Shown in pieces: positions 62,534-64,000 of a stretch of DNA of 64,000 nt. The position numbers were made by a program, and so were the translations under genes. Source of the stretch: Verrucomicrobiota bacterium (GTDB taxonomy: Bacteria > Verrucomicrobiota > Verrucomicrobiia > Opitutales > Opitutaceae); NCBI GenBank assembly GCA_023399155.1, contig JAEWQP010000010.1, positions 248,001-312,000 on the forward strand. Direction: 5' to 3'. The notes beneath the pieces are model-generated. The model saw nothing but the letters and a program-made list of their open reading frames with translations. It did no database searches and had not been told where the DNA came from. The stretch's first letter is position 1. Each line of letters starts with the position of its first letter.

Positions 62534-63799
62534 CTACCGTGTTGCCACAAGTGGCTCGGTCGCTGCCACGGGCGTCAACACCGGGGGCGGCGCATCGTCG
62601 GCGGGCGGAGGCTCGGATTCACGGGGCTGCGGAATCGCAGGGCGGGGCGGCTCGGCCTTCTGGGGAATCACGCCAGGATCGTCATGGCCGCCCGGCGGGA
62701 CGACGAGCGGTGGAGCCGGCACATGCATGGGAGGCACGACGCGTAGCGAATCGGGCAGGGGCGCGCGCGGGTGTACCCACGGGCGAACGGGTTCGGAGCG
62801 GAGTTTGGCCAGCTGGCGCCTGACCCACGCCTCCTCGTCCTCCCAGCCGGTGTGCTCGCTGAAGAAGTAGGCCAGGTCGCGATAGCGGCGCTCGAGCTCG
62901 GCGCCCGTGGCGTGCTGGATCTTGCGCAGGCAGACCGGACAGGCGTGGTGCGGACGGCTGTCGCTTTCGGCCTGGTGGTTCGAACCGTTCACCACGCAGC
63001 GGTGGTAGATGCAATGGGCGAGGCCGAAGAGGTGCGCGATCTCGTGAACCAGTGTCTTGCAGCTGCGGCGCAGGAGAAGCGCGTCGAAGTCGTCGGGCCG
63101 CTCCTCCCCGAAGAAGAGCGGGTCGCTGCGGGCAAAACTGAATACACCGGTGCGCTGCTGCGGAGCCGCCTGGCCGAAGACGAAGTTCCAGCTCGGCGAC
63201 GGGTAAAGGTCGTTCATCGTGACGGCCACGAGGCAGAAGCCGTCGTCGGGCAGCCGTTCGCGCAGCCACGTGAGGATCGCGGTCGTGCGCAGCTGGAGTT
63301 TGCCGGTGCGCGGATTGATCCGCGGCTCGAAGGCCGCGCTTTCATAGACTTCGGCCGGCAACAGTACGACATCGAGCTGGAAGAACGCCTCGGCGTAGTC
63401 GCGCAACGCCTCGAGCGACGGCGCGGAATCGGCGTTGAACTCACCCAGCGGCTGGAGGTAGATCAGGCGGCGTGCCTGTGAGACGCGCTGGGCGCCACGG
63501 AGCACGAAGTCCGCGTACGTCTGGCCGGCCTCGCGCTGGGTCGCCAGCCAGTCGCTGCGATCCGGCGGCTCGATGGGCGCGAAATCCTCATCCGGCGTGA
63601 GCAGGCGGCGTGTCGCGGCAGGTTCGTCGTCGAGCGAACCGAGCGCGGCGGCGGATTGCGCGGCGGAGGGCGGCACGAATTCGGCCTTGAGCCGGGAGCC
63701 GGGGAGCATCGCCGCGAGAGCGACACCGCAGATCAGCGGGCGGGGAAGCGAAAGGAATGAGGCGGCCACGGTGGGGTGGGTGGAGAAGGCTGGTATCAA
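62534..63799 (-). CDS. Exported archaemetzincin-like metalloprotease with Pro-rich tail
   Basis: A 421-residue protein with a signal-like N-terminus (SFLSLPRPLICGVALAAML) and the archaemetzincin zinc motif LVHEIAHLFGLAHC (His252, Glu253, His256, His262), followed by the second cysteine site C263/C268 and C287-P-V-C290. The Met expected two residues after C268 is replaced by Val, so the 'Met-turn' position is altered. Residues ~340-421 are Pro/Ala-rich (PPPADDAPPPVLTP). Archaemetzincins are normally small, cytosolic aminopeptidase-like enzymes; the export signal and long N- and C-terminal extensions set this one apart. Substrate unknown. Confidence 0.85.
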   Translation of the reverse strand: MIPAFSTHPTVAASFLSLPRPLICGVALAAMLPGSRLKAEFVPPSAAQSAAALGSLDDEPAATRRLLTPDEDFAPIEPPDRSDWLATQREAGQTYADFVLRGAQRVSQARRLIYLQPLGEFNADSAPSLEALRDYAEAFFQLDVVLLPAEVYESAAFEPRINPRTGKLQLRTTAILTWLRERLPDDGFCLVAVTMNDLYPSPSWNFVFGQAAPQQRTGVFSFARSDPLFFGEERPDDFDALLLRRSCKTLVHEIAHLFGLAHCIYHRCVVNGSNHQAESDSRPHHACPVCLRKIQHATGAELERRYRDLAYFFSEHTGWEDEEAWVRRQLAKLRSEPVRPWVHPRAPLPDSLRVVPPMHVPAPPLVVPPGGHDDPGVIPQKAEPPRPAIPQPRESEPPPADDAPPPVLTPVAATEPLVATR

Positions 63800-63972
63800 G
63801 CTTCACGCGCGACCAAGCCGTTTCTTGGGTGTATCCCGCTCGGAGATGTAAGCCCGGCCAGGCTGCGGGGCAACTCCGACTCGCGCCGCACTCGCGGCCG
63901 GGGCAGGCGGTAGCGACGGTTGCACTCGTGGTTGGACTGTCGCGGCGGAACGCTCAACGCTCGCGGCATTCC

Positions 63973-64000
63973 ATGCATCCCGTCCTCTACCTCGATGCCG
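63973..64000 (+). CDS. Possible gene start running off the window
   Basis: An ATG followed by eight codons (MHPVLYLDA) open to the right edge. The short sequence is compatible with the start of an aminotransferase-V or cysteine desulfurase-type protein (YLDxAATT), but nine residues cannot decide that. Confidence 0.2.

Overview
The window reads as a chromosomal fragment of a high-GC bacterium, most likely in the Opitutaceae (phylum Verrucomicrobiota). The evidence is a TonB-dependent receptor with the Opitutales-style N-terminus (VVLTPFEVTAD), a VPEGG-type C-terminal sorting signal, a large secreted-carbohydrase locus, and the mix of housekeeping genes. This assignment is inference; no 16S or ribosomal marker is present.

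Layout. 1-3.8 kb: end of a P-type cation ATPase, a spermidine-synthase-like methyltransferase-fold protein, a poorly coding stretch, and a CNNM/CorC-type transporter. 3.9-31 kb: a polysaccharide utilisation locus. Its minus-strand arm runs from a LacI regulator (24.8 kb) down to a FucP-type permease (3.9 kb): heparinase II/III-like lyase, GH36-like enzyme, dockerin-tagged clan GH-A enzyme, a VPEGG-CTERM surface protein, a second clan GH-A enzyme, a GPH sugar symporter, an FAD oxidoreductase, a GH2 enzyme and the permease. Its plus-strand arm carries a TonB receptor, a Tat-exported polysaccharide pyruvyl transferase-like protein and a GH105-like unsaturated uronyl hydrolase. Four copies of a palindrome close to TCTTACGTAAGA lie 80-150 bp upstream of four of these transcription units and probably bind the local LacI protein. 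The lyase plus GH105 pair points to a uronic-acid-containing glycan.

31-43 kb: carB, tRNA-Asp(GTC), two envelope proteins, a lysophospholipid acyltransferase, a GT4 glycosyltransferase, a Lys/Ala-rich CBM20-like protein, tRNA-Ala(CGC) followed by a small GIY-YIG nuclease gene bracketed by two ~108-bp direct repeats, an orphan histidine kinase and a SET-domain protein. 43-48 kb: two divergent giant multihaem cytochrome c/cytochrome b fusions (11 and 13 CxxCH motifs), resembling CbcL-type quinol-linked electron-transfer proteins.

48-64 kb: mainly single housekeeping genes: a PLP aminotransferase, UDP-glucose dehydrogenase, glyoxalase, a membrane sensor-like protein, RlmI, YhcH, MoeZ-like ThiF/rhodanese, ManC, then a compact run ruvX-truA-comF-accD-panE, and a secreted archaemetzincin-like protease. 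AccD lacks three of its four zinc-ribbon cysteines. Intergenic spaces hold a dispersed palindromic repeat (37.1 and 54.7 kb), a ~200-bp unit repeated nearly three times (57.9-58.5 kb), and strong hairpin terminators.

The best candidates for something new are the tRNA-linked GIY-YIG/direct-repeat cassette, the operator-linked carbohydrase regulon with an adjacent dockerin enzyme and possible cohesin-like surface protein, the paired cytochromes, and the zinc-less AccD.
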